Source: Corticium candelabrum
Taxonomy: Eukaryota; Porifera; Homoscleromorpha; Homosclerophorida; Plakinidae
NCBI RefSeq assembly: GCF_963422355.1
Contig: NC_085101.1
Span: 3,003,002 to 3,067,001 of the forward strand
DNA length: 64,000 nt
Direction: 5' to 3'
A model generated the notes under the pieces. That model saw only the letters and a list, made by a program, of their open reading frames with translations, was not told the origin of the DNA and searched no databases. The position numbers and the translations under genes were made by a program. This document shows, one piece after another, positions 1-11,695 of this stretch; positions within the stretch are counted from its first letter, which is position 1; every line of letters starts with the position of its first letter.

Positions 1-290
1 TACATACCTGATGGTACCGAGTGGAAGAAGAATTTCTTTAATGACCTGTGTAAGTAGGTAAGTAGAACCTCTAAAGACGCTGTGGGATTTCAATTTGATC
101 AACCCATGACTGGGATTGTTATGCTTCGCATGGTGGTAAGGATAACTGATAATATGGAGATAGGCAGTGCTGCTGTTGGGTTTGCCACTGTTCTCAAAGT
201 AGCAGTTAGGACTGGATCTTCTATGGCAGGACAGCCAATCGGAGCAGCAATCTAGGAGTAGTGGGCGGAGTAGGAGCAGGTGTAGCAGAC
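1..290 (+). pseudogene. Class D GTPase pseudogene, C-terminal remnant
   Basis: The window opens inside the 3' part of a decayed GTPase gene. The reading resembles the end of the intact class A and B genes: a LPDGTEWKKNF-like stretch, then MTGI, then a glycine/alanine-rich hydrophobic stretch. The frame is broken by stops (for example after the TGTGTAAGTAG stretch near 50) and by a TAG near 253. Nearly the same broken sequence recurs at 23320-23600 and 36020-36300. This marks the edge of a third, older copy of the 12-kb block seen further right. It is not expected to be functional. Confidence 0.75.
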
Positions 291-394
291 GCATGCAGTA
301 GCAAACCGTCAAGACAACAACAACAACATGTTAGAGAGTACCAGAAACAGTGGAAATCGCTAAATCTATTTAGTACCTTGCTGACCCTTTCACC

Positions 395-580
395 CGATGG
401 GAGTCTCGCGTAGCCAGATCTTTCCGCAGTGTTATACTTCCGGGCATAAAGCAAACAGACAAACAGCAGCATACTTTCACAAACATTGTGTTTCTGAGAT
501 GACTAATAGCTACCGCAAATTTCTTGTTGAGAAAAGTTGCCTCTCTGGTGGAAAAGCTGAAACGGTTCCTTGTATTCGCA
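395..580 (+). pseudogene. Isolated GTPase fragment beside a TIR-like end
   Basis: About 110 bp from 462 encode residues like AYFHKHCVSEMTN and KFLVEKS, which match the middle of the GTPase domain in the class A genes. Just upstream (about 398-425) lies GTCTCGCGTAGCCAGA, the terminal sequence of a transposon family also present at 46633 and 50049. The same pair of pieces recurs at about 24175-24350 and 36905-37085. It looks like a GTPase scrap left beside a solo transposon end. Confidence 0.6.
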
Positions 581-1008
581 AGAAGCTTAGCTTCATAGGC
601 CTGATGGTACCGAGTCTGATATCTGATCAAAGAAAAAGTCCGTACACGTCAGGTAACTTCATTTTCTGACAAATGAATGCTGAAACCAAATGTTGAAACA
701 AATATGGTTCACACTGAAACATTTGTATTGATATACAGTTCGTAGAAGCTAATAGATGAGCTAGTTATGTGGGTAACTAACTTTCTTTCTTTGTTGGTAC
801 ATTGGCATGCCTCAACAAAGAATTCAAGTTGCATTAGTACGTACTGTACAATGGGAATACCGAGGCGCACATGCGCATAATCGTGAGACAACACTGAAAC
901 TAAATGTAAAGACCAAACGCGAAAACCAGCGTAAATATCCCGTATTGCTTAAATGCTATACAAACGGACGCACGAAAGTTGTGTAATTTTCTTGTCAAGA
1001 CGTTGGCA

Positions 1009-1149
1009 TGGCGCAATTGGAAAGTGCTGCAACCGTTGTGCCAGAAAGTGGTTTTTTGTCAGAGGCTGACTATGTTGACATCAGAGCCTTTCTAGGAAAA
1101 CAACCTGAACAAAGTGAGAACTTGTCCATTTTTATCTATGCTCTGGCTG
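1009..1149 (+). pseudogene. Truncated class B CARD-like/GTPase gene (first ~46 codons)
   Basis: The start MAQLESAATVVPESGF and the next codons match the two intact class B genes at 24778 and 37511 almost exactly, as does about 300 bp of upstream sequence. Homology stops abruptly at LAV (near 1149) and is replaced by unrelated sequence. The rest of the CARD-like domain and the whole GTPase domain are missing, and they do not resume further right. The copy was therefore cut by a rearrangement, not by the hAT insertion that begins about 200 bp later. The remaining open frame ends at 1196 and is probably non-functional. Confidence 0.8.
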
Positions 1150-1346
1150 TTCCGTGTTTGACTACAGATGAGTCTAAGAACGATTCGTGCAAGTGACCAA
1201 ACGGCGAAGAAAATGCTTCATGAAGTTCCGTCGCCCATCCTTTTGTATTGTAGCTAGTGATTGTGTGTACTTGACAACCAAGAAACACCTTCAGGAGTTG
1301 AATGCCACCTACAGTCAACTATTCACACGTCCCGTTTTACAGTATG

Positions 1347-2518
1347 CAGTGGCAGATCTAGGGTAGGGGTTGTGGGGGTTACCTAGAAATAATTAGGCGG
1401 ATTCTTGACGAAGTGAGACATCTGGCAGCGAAACTCCAGACTCGTGACCAGAATATCTTTGTTGCGTAGGGAATGGATCACTCAGTACGTAAGTGAAAGA
1501 ATAAAGGCAACAAAGCAGGATATACACAACCACTTTGATATCTGGTAGCAAGACATTCTGCGACTCGCAGACAGGATTGGATCCGTTGAATCTGTTCCAA
1601 AAGAACGAACTTACAGCAAAACCGGAGCAATACACCTACTAGTATAGTCGGAGTCCGATTGACCACTACAAACGATCAGTTGCGATACCCCTCCCAGACT
1701 TCCTGCATGCTTCTTCAGATGAGCGAACAATCTAATGGTGAGCAATATAATGTCCGAGCATTGTCGTGTCTAGTTCTTACCCTTCTGGTTCGTTCCGACG
1801 TTGACCGGAGGTCACCCAATGAATGGAAAGCCATTCTTCCATTCCCGAAATCTCTAGGATGTGAAGTGAGAAGACGGCAGTCAGTATGGCAAAGCAAATA
1901 CCAGGAAATTCAAAAAGCAAGGAAAAGACAGCAAGAGTGCGAGAAGGCCATACCCAACAATTAATTAACCTTTTCCTGGCCTTGAGAGCCTGTGACTCTT
2001 GGTTGTACCCGAATGTTCATCGCCTGCTATTGCTAGCATGTACACTGCCTATCACAAGTGCAGAACCAGAGAGGTCATTTCTTTTCGACTGAGGAGACTG
2101 AAGATTTAAGCAAGGTCTACCATGGCAGAGAAACGTCTTGCACACCTATCAGTTATCGCCATGCATTACAAAAACTGGGTACCAGCAGACAAAGTTTGTA
2201 CAAAATCATCCACGGACATTGTTCATACAGTCTTTGGTTGAAAGAGACATAGTTGCACAGCAGTTTAATTAACATTAATTTAGCAGTAGTCTATGCATCA
2301 TGCAGTTAGATTCTGTTAGACAGTTTTGATGATCTAGGGAGTTTATAACATGACACATTGCTGGAGATATGTTGCCATAGTTGTTGCCATTTACTTTAGC
2401 TAAGCTGTAAGAAGCCTGGGCCATTTGCACCTCTAAAGATACGAATGCGTTGACTGAAGTAGGCGTGGTCTATCAAAATTTGCAACCCCCCTTTTCAAAA
2501 GTCCTGGATCTGCGCCTG
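1347..2518 (+). mobile_element. Decayed hAT transposon (ZMYM/52-kDa-repressor-like transposase)
   Basis: Terminal inverted repeats are visible: CAGTGGCAGATCTAG at the left and, read in reverse, CAGGCGCAGATCCAG at the right. They are flanked by a short direct repeat, GTATG. Inside, broken plus-strand frames encode LAAKLQTRDQ near 1412, NRSNTPT near 1625, YPNVHRLLLLACTLP near 2010 and ERSF...LRRLK...STMAEKRL near 2068-2130. The last part matches the hAT C-terminal dimerisation domain. Stops and frameshifts are numerous and the element is far shorter than an autonomous hAT, so it is a dead, internally deleted copy. Confidence 0.7.
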
Positions 2519-2880
2519 GTATGATCAATCCTTTACTACACTGTGCTGCATCTAACACTGTTGATCGTCAATGTTTGCCGATATCAATTTCTATGTCGGT
2601 AAATACCATACCACCGTCGTTACAACGGAACTGAGTGCATACCTAGATTGTATATTTCAATTGTCTTGATCACTATCACAAAACGACGACTACCTATACC
2701 AGGCCTGTAAACGTAATCTAAACTACTAGGAAGTTTGCATGTTTACTTCCGTGCCAGCTAGGGTTTCAACGTTAACAAATACGTATTGTCTAGCTAGGAC
2801 TCGGCGTTTCAGTAGACGGTCTGAAACTCCGTTGGACGTGTTACTCACGAATGCGAGGCGCCTACGTATACCGTACAACT
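2519..2880. other. Non-coding stretch, nothing recognised
   Basis: No convincing coding frame, repeat or RNA gene is seen between the hAT remnant and the upstream region of the class A GTPase. Confidence 0.4.
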
Positions 2881-2899
2881 AGTTAGTTAATATCTGCTG

Positions 2900-3242
2900 A
2901 GAAGGATAACATTTTAAAGAATATCAATTAATCTAACATTTGATGAACAAAGATCTAGAAATAAAAATAATCCTAAATCGAGTCTGATTGTAATATGAAA
3001 ATCGGAAGCCGGGCAAATTAATATGATATGTTTGTTATTTTATTCAATTAAGGACCATTGAAACTAAAATTTAGATGCAGAAACAGAATATTTTAGAGCC
3101 CCGCCCCATGCAGAGACACAGTTGGGATTGCAGCCCCGGATGCGCAGCCATCACCACGTGGCTAGATTTTATACGGGATAACATCAGAAGGAAAGACTAG
3201 ATTGGATTAGAAAGTCGCTAGTTGCCTCTTCAGCACGTTGTC
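2900..3242 (+). promoter_or_regulatory. Upstream region of class A GTPase gene 1
   Basis: This segment aligns with 16950-17313 upstream of the intact class A gene: AT-rich sequence, then AATCGAGTCTGATT, ATGCAGAAAC and TATACGGGATAACATC shortly before the ATG. It therefore probably held the promoter and 5' UTR before the pogo-type insertion. The GCGGAAA core is mutated here (GCAGAAA). Confidence 0.45.
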
Positions 3243-3314
3243 ATGTCTCAAGACGGTAACGCTGCAGCTCCTGACGTTTCGTTACCACAGTTTGAGTACG
3301 TCCGAGAGTTACTA

Positions 3315-5950
3315 AGTAAGGTAATACGGGGTAACTCCGATCACGGGGTAACTCCGATCACGTGACAGTAAACCGCTCAGCGTTGTTGATGAGAAAACCG
3401 TACGCCTTTCCCATTACAGCACGTAAGTAGACGACCCTTCGTGGTTTTAGCAGGCAGTGACATAACCACTAAGTCCTTGCCGTTGTGTCTCAAACGGCTT
3501 GTTTGTTGTGAGAACGACCTAGGTAGCGGAACTTGCGGTCCAAAAACTTTCTTGTTAGAGACAATCCAAAAGACTAAATGCTATTTTGTGCAACCCACTC
3601 TACCACTAAATACGTTGATGCAGACAAAACGCACCGTTGCCCTTCCTTTAGAGTCCAAAATTCGATCACATTGTCACAGTCGTAGACTTACTTCGCTTGC
3701 GTTCTGATCTGCTTTATTCGTTTACTTTGCAATAATGGTACGACATTATCAACCTAAAGGAATTAAGAACAAGTTCTCTGACGAAGCCCTGAGAAAGGCA
3801 CTGCAAGATCTTGCTGAAAACCAGGACAGCATAAGGAAGACGGCAGCTGTGTACGGCATTCCCTACTCAACCCTTCGCGATCATCACAAGGGAGTCAGTA
3901 AAACGCGATACGGTGGACGGCCAACAGTCTTGACTTACCAGGAAGAGAGAGAAATAGTGCAATGTTGCATTGTGCTGCAAGAGATGGGGTTTCCCCTTGA
4001 TAGATCAAGTCTCAGCAACGTCATCTCAGATTACCTTAGAGCAAATGCTAGAGAAAATCCTTTTCCTGATGATTTACCTGGTCCTGACTGGTTTGTTGGC
4101 TTCTTTAAGCGATGGAAGAGTGCACTGAGTCAAAGGAAACCACAACATCTGTCAAAGAAACGTGCTAAGGCATTGACCAAAGAGAGAATTGAGGGTTGGA
4201 TGGAATTTGTCGAGAAGATCTACAGGAAGGCTGGGTTGTTTAAACTGAGTAAGAAAGAGCTGTCCAAAAGAATTTGGAACTGCGATGAAACCGCTTTTGC
4301 TACAGCCTCCTCATCTAGAATGGTCCTAGCTAGGAGAGGAACTAAGTCTGTATATGAGACCATGGCAGGGAGTGGACGTGAATACATTACTGTCCATTGG
4401 GGTGGAAATGCCAATGGAGACAAAATCCCTCCCTATATTCTATATAAAGCTCAGCACTTGTATCATACCTGGACCCTTAGTGGCCCTACTGAAGCAATGT
4501 ATGGAGTATCAGCCAGCGGGTGGATGGAAAAACAAAACTTTTACAGCTGGTTTGTAAAAGGCTTCATACCAGTGCTCAAGAAGATGAAACTGATTGCAGA
4601 AAATGAAGAGCCATCTACTACACTGACGACAACAGAACCAAGTCTTGTCAGTGACCGTAGTGATGACTCAGACTTCACAGATGATACTAGCCCCAGCGTG
4701 ATCTTGTTTTTCGATGGACACTATTCACACATCAACTTGGATGTCATCAATGTGGCAAGAAAATACAACATCATTCTCGTAACCCTGCCTCCAAATACCA
4801 CGCACGCATTACAACCTCTGGATGTAGGCGTGTTTGCTCCCATGAAGAAAAATTGGCAGAAAATTCTGACCGACTATAAACGAAGAACAAGGGGACAAGG
4901 TGTCTGTAAAACAATTTTTCCCAAATTACTAAAACAGCTGACAGACACATCCATGAAACCACACCAATTTCAAGGTGCATTTCGAGGAGCTGGTTTATAT
5001 CCAAAGCCATCAGCTGCAGCCATTCCTCAAGCAAAAATTAGTCCAGCAGATGCTGTTACTACACGAACACCATGCAAGAGCCCTCGTTCTCCGACAGCAG
5101 CTACCACTCCTGCAATCAAACTTCAGCTTAGACACCACTTCTCCAAGTTGTTCCAGAAAACAAGAACGCCTATTCCACCACCACGGCCAAAGCCATCTGC
5201 TCGTGTAGACTTGGCATACTATGGAGAAGTCATAACAAGTCATGAGGCGTACTCTAGAATAAAAGCACAAGATGAAAGAAAACAGCAAAGACTGGCAAAA
5301 GCAAAAAAAGGAAAGCAACCTGCACGCCAAGGCAAACGAAAAACTGCAGTAACAGAAGAAAGAGATGAAAACAAGTGCCAGGGATGCGGAGGATTGTTCG
5401 ACAACGACAGCAATGAGAGGCAAGAAGATTGGGTGGGTTGTGAACACTGTTGGCGGTGGTATCACTACGATTGTGCTGGGCTTTCAGAGCTTCCAGAAGA
5501 CGAGGACCCTTGGACATGCTCCAAATGCAGCTAAATGTACATATATCAGAATCAATCAGAGTAAGGCTAGCGCGAGTAGATGCACTGTACGTAGCACGTC
5601 CACACGTTACCCTGCACATAGCTACTAGCTCAGTTTCTGATTAAGAGTGTTCAGTATAACTATTAAATCATAATCATGTAACCAACGCGTACCTTGCAGC
5701 AGCAGAAATGACGCGCAGAGGAGTGATCGGAGTTGCCCCGCCCTTGGGTATTCAGAGATATGCATGCGAGTAACTTCCCGAGTCTACTGTATAGTAACTA
5801 GCAGCCGTAAGTCCATTGCAACGCAAGAAAACAATAAGTAGAAGTTGCTCTTCACGATAACAGTGTTTCACATCCAGAGCCTAGTTCTTCGTGGATACAG
5901 CCGGGAAACTGTCAAAGTGTGGTCGGAGTTACCCCGGATTACCTTACCCC
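3315..5950 (+). mobile_element. Pogo/Tigger-type Tc1-mariner DNA transposon, apparently intact
   Basis: Inverted ends read TAAGGTAATACGGGGTAAC at the left and, reverse-complemented, TAAGGTAATCCGGGGTAAC at the right. They are bounded by TA on both sides (3313-3314 and 5951-5952), the target duplication expected of Tc1/mariner elements. A second inner copy of the GGGGTAACTCCGATCAC motif follows at the left, and a matching inverted copy lies near 5720-5745. The element carries one intact transposase gene and interrupts a class A GTPase gene. Confidence 0.8.
3735..5534 (+). CDS. Pogo/Tigger/jerky-type transposase with C-terminal PHD finger
   Basis: This intronless 599-residue frame encodes a DDE_1-family transposase. 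Residues about 10-60 form a pipsqueak-like helix-turn-helix (LAENQDSIRKTAAVYGIPYS). A CENP-B-like DNA-binding region follows (GPDWFVGFFKRWKSALS). The catalytic acidic residues lie in WNCDETAF (about 183), ILFFDGHYSH (about 326) and LQPLDVGVFAPMK (about 362), with 35 residues between the second and third. The C-terminus holds a Cys4-His-Cys3 PHD-like zinc finger (CQGC, CEHC, HYDC, CSKC) preceded by a very basic linker. No stop or frameshift is seen, so the element may still be active or young. A host-domesticated role is unlikely because the gene lies between intact inverted repeats. Confidence 0.85.
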   Translation: MVRHYQPKGIKNKFSDEALRKALQDLAENQDSIRKTAAVYGIPYSTLRDHHKGVSKTRYGGRPTVLTYQEEREIVQCCIVLQEMGFPLDRSSLSNVISDYLRANARENPFPDDLPGPDWFVGFFKRWKSALSQRKPQHLSKKRAKALTKERIEGWMEFVEKIYRKAGLFKLSKKELSKRIWNCDETAFATASSSRMVLARRGTKSVYETMAGSGREYITVHWGGNANGDKIPPYILYKAQHLYHTWTLSGPTEAMYGVSASGWMEKQNFYSWFVKGFIPVLKKMKLIAENEEPSTTLTTTEPSLVSDRSDDSDFTDDTSPSVILFFDGHYSHINLDVINVARKYNIILVTLPPNTTHALQPLDVGVFAPMKKNWQKILTDYKRRTRGQGVCKTIFPKLLKQLTDTSMKPHQFQGAFRGAGLYPKPSAAAIPQAKISPADAVTTRTPCKSPRSPTAATTPAIKLQLRHHFSKLFQKTRTPIPPPRPKPSARVDLAYYGEVITSHEAYSRIKAQDERKQQRLAKAKKGKQPARQGKRKTAVTEERDENKCQGCGGLFDNDSNERQEDWVGCEHCWRWYHYDCAGLSELPEDEDPWTCSKCS

Positions 5951-7370
5951 TAGTGAGAACTTGGCTACTTTCACTGAGTCTCTGGCTGTCGAAGGGACAA
6001 TACTGGATCAACTACTGGAAAGCAGCATTATCAAGGATGAAACAGAACCCTCGGAGGTGCGTGAGGATCTACAATCAAAGAGCAGAGTTGAACAAGCGGA
6101 ATTACTTCTTCGTGCGATAAGTGCTTGCAGAGATGTACCTGTAGCTCATTTCCTTTTTTTTCTTTCCGTGCGAAAACGAGGAATCATCAACATCCTAGAA
6201 GAAGGACTGCTTGCCCGAGTTGAAGACGTTATGGAGACTAACTGGAACGTCCTGCAACTTGAAGAACCTGATGTGTCAACATCATGGTCTGAAAAGAAAA
6301 TTGAACTGGATAGGGAATTTGTCTCACTTGCCCAATCTATGGAATGCAGTCGCACAATCACCGTCCTATGTGTGGGAAAAACTGGAGCAGGAAAGTCAAC
6401 ACTTGCAAATGCTCTAAGCGGAAAGCTTGCAACTGACCCAGGCAGTGCTCAAACGGGACGAGGAGGCACATCTGTTACAAAAAATGTGGAAAGAATTGAA
6501 TGTTTTGGCAACAATATTCCATTTACTTTCTGGGACACACCTGGACCAACAAAAGACACAGAGGATAGCGAGACTTTTTCAGACATCAAGCAAGAAGTAG
6601 AGCAACAAGGAGACAAACTGGATCTGCTCATCTTCTGTGCTCCCGCACATGAGGCACGAGATCGTCCCGAGAATGGCATGATTATTGAGAACCTGACCAA
6701 GGAACTTGGTAAAAAGATTTGGGATAATGCCGTTATTGTTTTCACTCAAGCCAATCTAGTCATGGATCCCGACCATGAAACAACAACAGCAGCATACTTT
6801 CACAAACACTGTGTTTCTGAGATGACTAACAGGTACCGCAAATTTCTGGTCGAGAAAAGTGGCCTCTCTGCTCGAGAAGCTGAAATGGTTCCTTGTGTGC
6901 CTTTGGGAAGAAATGCACAGACTTACCTTCCTGATGGTACCGAGTGGAAGAAGAATTTCTGCATGGTCTGCTTACGTAGAGCCTCCAAAGATATTCAAGG
7001 AATTCTTGCCAGTTCAAGCATATTAAATTCTGATCAATTACCTGTACCCATGACTGGGATTGATAAGCTTCGGATGATGTTGAGCATAAGTGATGGTCAA
7101 CTGAGGGGTGCTGCTGTTGGTATTGCTGTTGGTATTGGTACTGCTTTTAGAGTTCGAGTTGCAGCTGGCGCTCAAGCTGCAGCTGGCGTTCTAGCAGCTA
7201 ATGCATCAATAGGTATGATTGGAGCCACAGTCGGAGGAGCGACCGGAATAGGGATATGCATAGCAACAGCGTACTATGCAATATGTTTCTATAAACGTTA
7301 CAAAGCCAAGAAACAAGTGAAGGAGAACGAGAACCTGACTGGTGACTATGAAGACGCCAAGACAGCTTGA

Positions 7371-7876
7371 TGGAAGTTGTGACTTCTAACTAAGGACAGA
7401 AAACAATGACGTTTTAGTTCAAGTAGCTAAGCAGACTTGCATGCCTTGCAATGCATAAATTTATGTCATTTCTTATTTCTTGGTTACAGTCCGTGTCAAA
7501 ACTATTGACACATTCCGGTTTAGTTGTACTATTTTTGGAAAGTCTTTTTGTTTCGCTATATAGCGTCAGGTTTCTCAAACAGCTGAAAAGTAGCCACAAA
7601 AGCTATTCCATAGTCTGCGCATCCGCTTAGAGAACTTTTCCATCAAATTTTTTTAAAATTGGAACGTTAAATTAAAATTTAAAATTTTAACACAAAAAAT
7701 TGAAAATTTGAAATTTGAAATTGCCGAAAGACCCACTGACCCTTGATTCTTCTCTAACAGTGAAATTGAATGTGGAAAATTATTGAATGTGGAAAATTAT
7801 CTAATATACCTGTATTCATTGTTAATTAAGCCCACACGCATGTCCAAGCCCTAGAAGCCAGCACTTCTATTTTAGC
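7371..7876. other. 3' UTR-like sequence and remnant of a foldback-element arm
   Basis: The first 110 bp match the sequence after the stop of the class A gene at 18798. From about 7625 to 7745 the AT-rich sequence ends in GAAATTGCCGAAAGACCCAC, resembling the right terminus of the foldback transposon at 31059-35142, so a piece of that family once sat here. The last 100 bp match the upstream sequence of the class C genes, with TGTGGAAAAT replacing the usual TGCGGAAAAT. Confidence 0.5.
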
Positions 7877-8993
7877 ATGTCTCAAGAAAACAGTGTTGTG
7901 CCAGAGGACACTTTGTTCCCACAGTTTACGTACGTCAGTAACTTACTCAGAAGAGGTGAGAACTTGTCTAGTTTTGTTCATGGTCTGGCTGTGGAAGCTA
8001 GGGACTGTAACTGATCAACTGCTAAAATGCGACGTTATCAAAAATGATGCACTCTGGTCGGCCGTTCCTGCGGACTTACAATAAAAAAACAGGATGCAAC
8101 AAGCGGAATTTCTTCTAGAAAAGATAAGCGCTTGCAGAGAAGTACCTATAGCCAAATTCCTTTTCTTTCTTTCCGAGCAAAAGCCGGGAATCATCAACAT
8201 CCTAGAAGAAGAACTGCTGGAACGAGTCCAACAAATCATGGAGACTGACCGGAAAGATGAAAAAGCTACGCCAATATCATCAGAGTCGATATTCGAGAAG
8301 AAACATTCGAATTTGTTTACAAAATCCAAAGAAACGCAACATACAATCACCATCCTATGTGTGGGCAGAAGTGAAGTAGGAAAGTCAACACTTGCAAATG
8401 CCCTAGCTGGGAAGCTGGCCACTGATGTGGGAAGTGCTCGAATGGGACGAGGAAGTTACACCGTGAAATCAAAGACAAAAAAAGATTGAATGTCTTACCA
8501 ACCAAATTCCTTTTAGTTTCTGGGACACTCCTGGACCAACCAACACAAAAGACCGCAAAACCTTTCGAGAAATCAAAAAGGAAGTCCAGAAAGATGAAGG
8601 TGCAGTTTATCTGCTTGTTTGTTGTGCTCCAGAACACGAAGGACGAAACACTCCAGAAAACGGTATCATTATTGAGAACGTGACCAAAGAATTTTGGTAA
8701 GCAAATTTGGAGTAATGCCATTATCGCTTTTACAAGTCAATCTAGTTGTGAATCCTGATAACGACAAGACAGCAGCAACATACTTTCACAAACACTGCAT
8801 TAACGAGATGACAAGAAGGTACCGAGAATTTCTCATCCAGACAGGTGACCTCACCCCAAAACAAGCAGAAACGGTTTCTTGTGTGCCGTTAGGAAGACGA
8901 GCAGAAGACAACCTCACTGATGGTACCAATTGGAAGGAGAGGTTCTGGATGACTTGTGTAGCCAAAGCGTCTAAAGATAGAGAAATTCTCTAG
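7877..8993 (+). pseudogene. Class C CARD-like/GTPase pseudogene (block 0)
   Basis: It starts MSQENSVVPED like the intact class C gene at 40396 and ends at the same family-specific TAG (8991-8993). It is broken by small indels and stops: extra bases in LAVE(GT) near 8000, CAATAA in place of CAATCA near 8082, an extra A near 8481, an extra T near 8694 and a 2-bp loss near 8734. The P-loop, which in the intact copy reads GKSGTGKST, is altered to GRSEVGKST. It is inactive. Confidence 0.85.
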
Positions 8994-8999
8994 TCTTTT

Positions 9000-9580
9000 T
9001 ACTTGTTGTACTCATTATTGGGATTGATACCATGGTAAGAGTGAAAGACCTAGCTAGTAATTCACTATATGGGGATGTGTGCTGTTCATATTGGTAATTA
9101 AGTATCAGTGTAAAAATTGCAGATTACTCCATGTACACTGGACCAGGCCTATACTAGATCAGGATTACTGGACCAACAGTAGTTATTTGAGTGATGTTGG
9201 AAGCAGTAGACGGATGATTAGTAGGTGCAAAGTTTGCTTTCCATACCGTTGTTATGAAGGTACCAGGCCTAATTAATTAAGTGCCGCATTGGGCATGATT
9301 GCCCTGTAGTGTCAAGGAGGTGCTACTTTGTACCATGCTTGTGCGTGCTTGCTTGTAACGTACCCCAAACTGAAATTTACAAACAAGCATCTTATCTTTA
9401 TCCGGGCTACTCTATCCTAAACTCTCGATGGGCACGATTTCAGATATTGTTGTAGTGTCCTTTGTAGTTGATAATATTGCTATTTATCTTTATAATTATC
9501 CTGCTGCACATCATTTCCTGTCTGTGTCCAAGGAGATGGAAACTGCCAGTTTAGAGCGGCAAGTCTGCTTAATTCTGACA
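9000..9580. other. Block 3' flank, no gene seen
   Basis: This sequence is homologous to 28740-29310 and 41515-42090, the flank that follows each class C gene. The first bases (ATTATTGGGATTGATA...) look like a decayed version of the GTPase tail coding sequence TGGGATTGATAAGCTTCGG. No credible gene is present. Confidence 0.5.
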
Positions 9581-9581
9581 G

Positions 9582-9822
9582 GTTGTCTGTCTGTATGCCT
9601 GTCTGTCTGTAAAGCCTTTCGTTGGATTTTAACCAACACAATCTACCCTTCACCGCTGTTCTCAAGTTGAACTATAAAGGCCTAATTCCTGCGACACTTC
9701 CAGTACCGCAACTATGTTACGACTTACTCAACCTTGTTAAGCCCCCCTGATACAAGAGACAACTTTAAAATTTTAATTGATTATAAAAACCGCCTATTTT
9801 TTAAACCTGTCTATCTGTCCGT

Positions 9823-9863
<41 letters not shown>

Positions 9864-9870
9864 AATGGTA
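9582..9870. repeat. Short CTGT tetranucleotide runs
   Basis: Interrupted CTGT runs occur near 9584-9612 and 9811-9862. They correspond in position to the long CTGT/CCTG arrays of the two duplicated blocks, but they are short and lack CCTG. Confidence 0.8.
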
Positions 9871-10145
9871 TTTTATTTTCATAAATCAGAACTATTACAG
9901 GCTAAAGCAAACTAAGCAATGCACAATACACTACAGATGACCCTATCAGGGTCTTACAATGATAACTAACAAACAAAAACTGAACCGTGCCTGTCTGTCT
10001 TCTTGATAACGTGGATGGACATCACAACGTGCACAGCCACCATAGACCACGCTTAGCGCTGACGCAATCGAGGTAAAATTGCGTACAATCCATAATGATA
10101 ATGTTGATGTAGAGGAGTGGACAATACGGATAGAGGAAGACATCC

Positions 10146-10264
<119 letters not shown>

Positions 10265-11695
10265 CGTGAGATGCCCTCAGAGTGGAACTCTCTTGCTAAG
10301 ATTTTGCCACGTGACTCGGATGAACCACTTAGCTAGATGCGTGTCTCCTTGTTCTTTTGAATATGCTGCAAAACTACATGATGCCATGACCCGGTCTACC
10401 TTTGTCCAGATATTGGGCTTAGACTCTATTGATGATTTCACCTGGAATCAAGCCTCATTAAACATCAAATTGGGTGGGTTTAGCTTGTCTGAAGTCAACA
10501 AGAGTAAAAGCTCGGCATACGTCTCTTCATGGGCTCAATCTGTCAGAGATTGCCTAATCGCTTTTCCTCACTTTCACAACGTATTCAAGATCTGGAGGAA
10601 AACCATTCCACATCCTCTTCACTTGGCTTCGACATTCATTCAGCTGTCAAGTCCTTGCCTCCAATTAGATTAGGAGACGATGAAACACCGAGGCCTCGAT
10701 CATTGTCAACCCTTTCAGTTCCAAGGGTAAGCTTCAGCACAATCTAAGCTCAGAAATTAGCCTCTTGAGTGCAGCTCATTGTCTGTCTTCTGCACCTCAT
10801 AGAAGGGACGCTGCAAGATTACGTTCTCCTCAAGGTAGGGAGTCTGGGGCTTGGTTAGAGGCCCTAGCATCATCAGATAGGTACGCACTTATGGCAAAGG
10901 ATTTCCGTCTAGCGTCCTATCTGAGGCTCGGTCTACCAATGCCATTTAAGTCATGCATAAACAAATGTGAATGTGGAGTAGAATTGGATGAAACTGGGTA
11001 TCATCTTCTCACCTGCAACTTTGGGAAAGGACCAGTCTGGCAACACGAATCTGTAGTGTCAGGATGATGCAGCTGTTTGAACGAGCTCCAACTGCACCAT
11101 CGCAAGGAGCCAAGAGATCAATATACAGAATCTGAGAATCGCCCCGATATTTTAATGTACAATGAAACAAGTACAGACTTGGACGTGAGCATGGCTCACG
11201 TACACTTGGAGCAAAGACATCCTAAATAGAGCATCTAAAGGGCCAGTCTATGCAGCTGAGAGGTGGGAGAAAAGCAAGAAAAGCTAATACGAAGCTCTGT
11301 CTGTTCAGGAAGGCACAACACCTAACTTAGTTCCTCTGGTCTTTGAGCACTTTGGGTTCTGGAGACAGAAGGCTGATAACTTCCTGAACTCGCTCTCAAA
11401 GAAATCAAGGAATTCGGAAGGCAGAAGTACTGAAGCCGACTTCAGGACAAGATGGCGTAGACAGATTTCTATATTTATCCAGAGATGTAATGCTAGAGTT
11501 ATATTAAAGAAGATAAGTAGATTGCACGTAGGTAAGATAGATGATTTTTTCTTTGATATATACATTCAACACTATGTTCATTAGGATAATACTGTAGCTA
11601 TGACTTCTGACATTTCAGTAGTTTTTGCTAATGCTTAGGATACTTTACTTCTGCAATTTACTGTTACATTTACAGTTTGGGAGAGAATAAAACAA

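Larger units (their letters stand above)
3243..7370 (+). pseudogene. Class A CARD-like/GTPase gene split by a DNA transposon
   Basis: The gene starts at ATG 3243 (MSQDGNAAAPDVSLPQF), is interrupted at about codon 24 by the transposon at 3315-5950, and resumes at SENLATF to run open to the TGA at 7368-7370. The right part keeps all the class features. These are a CARD-like helical domain (ILDQLLESSIIKDE to FLFFLSVRKRGIINILEEGLL), P-loop GKTGAGKST, switch DTPG, TQAN in the G4 position, LPDGTEW, and a Gly/Ala-rich hydrophobic tail ending in a charged segment. The closest relative is the intact gene at 17314. The frame right of the insertion extends back into the transposon end without an ATG. 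The two possible donor-like GT sites at the left junction do not restore frame with the AG at the right end. I treat it as insertionally inactivated, though the open downstream frame suggests a recent event. Confidence 0.75.

Noticed and set aside
5919-5948. A start at 5919 for the class A GTPase
   Set aside because: It relies on a GTG codon inside the transposon end; animal genes use ATG, and the true N-terminus is at 3243, left of the insertion. The same reasoning moves the class A gene 2 start from GTG 17284 to ATG 17314.
3315-5950. Pogo-type transposon removed as an intron to restore the GTPase frame
   Set aside because: The GT sites at the left junction and the AG at the right junction join in the wrong phase, so no simple splice restores the protein.
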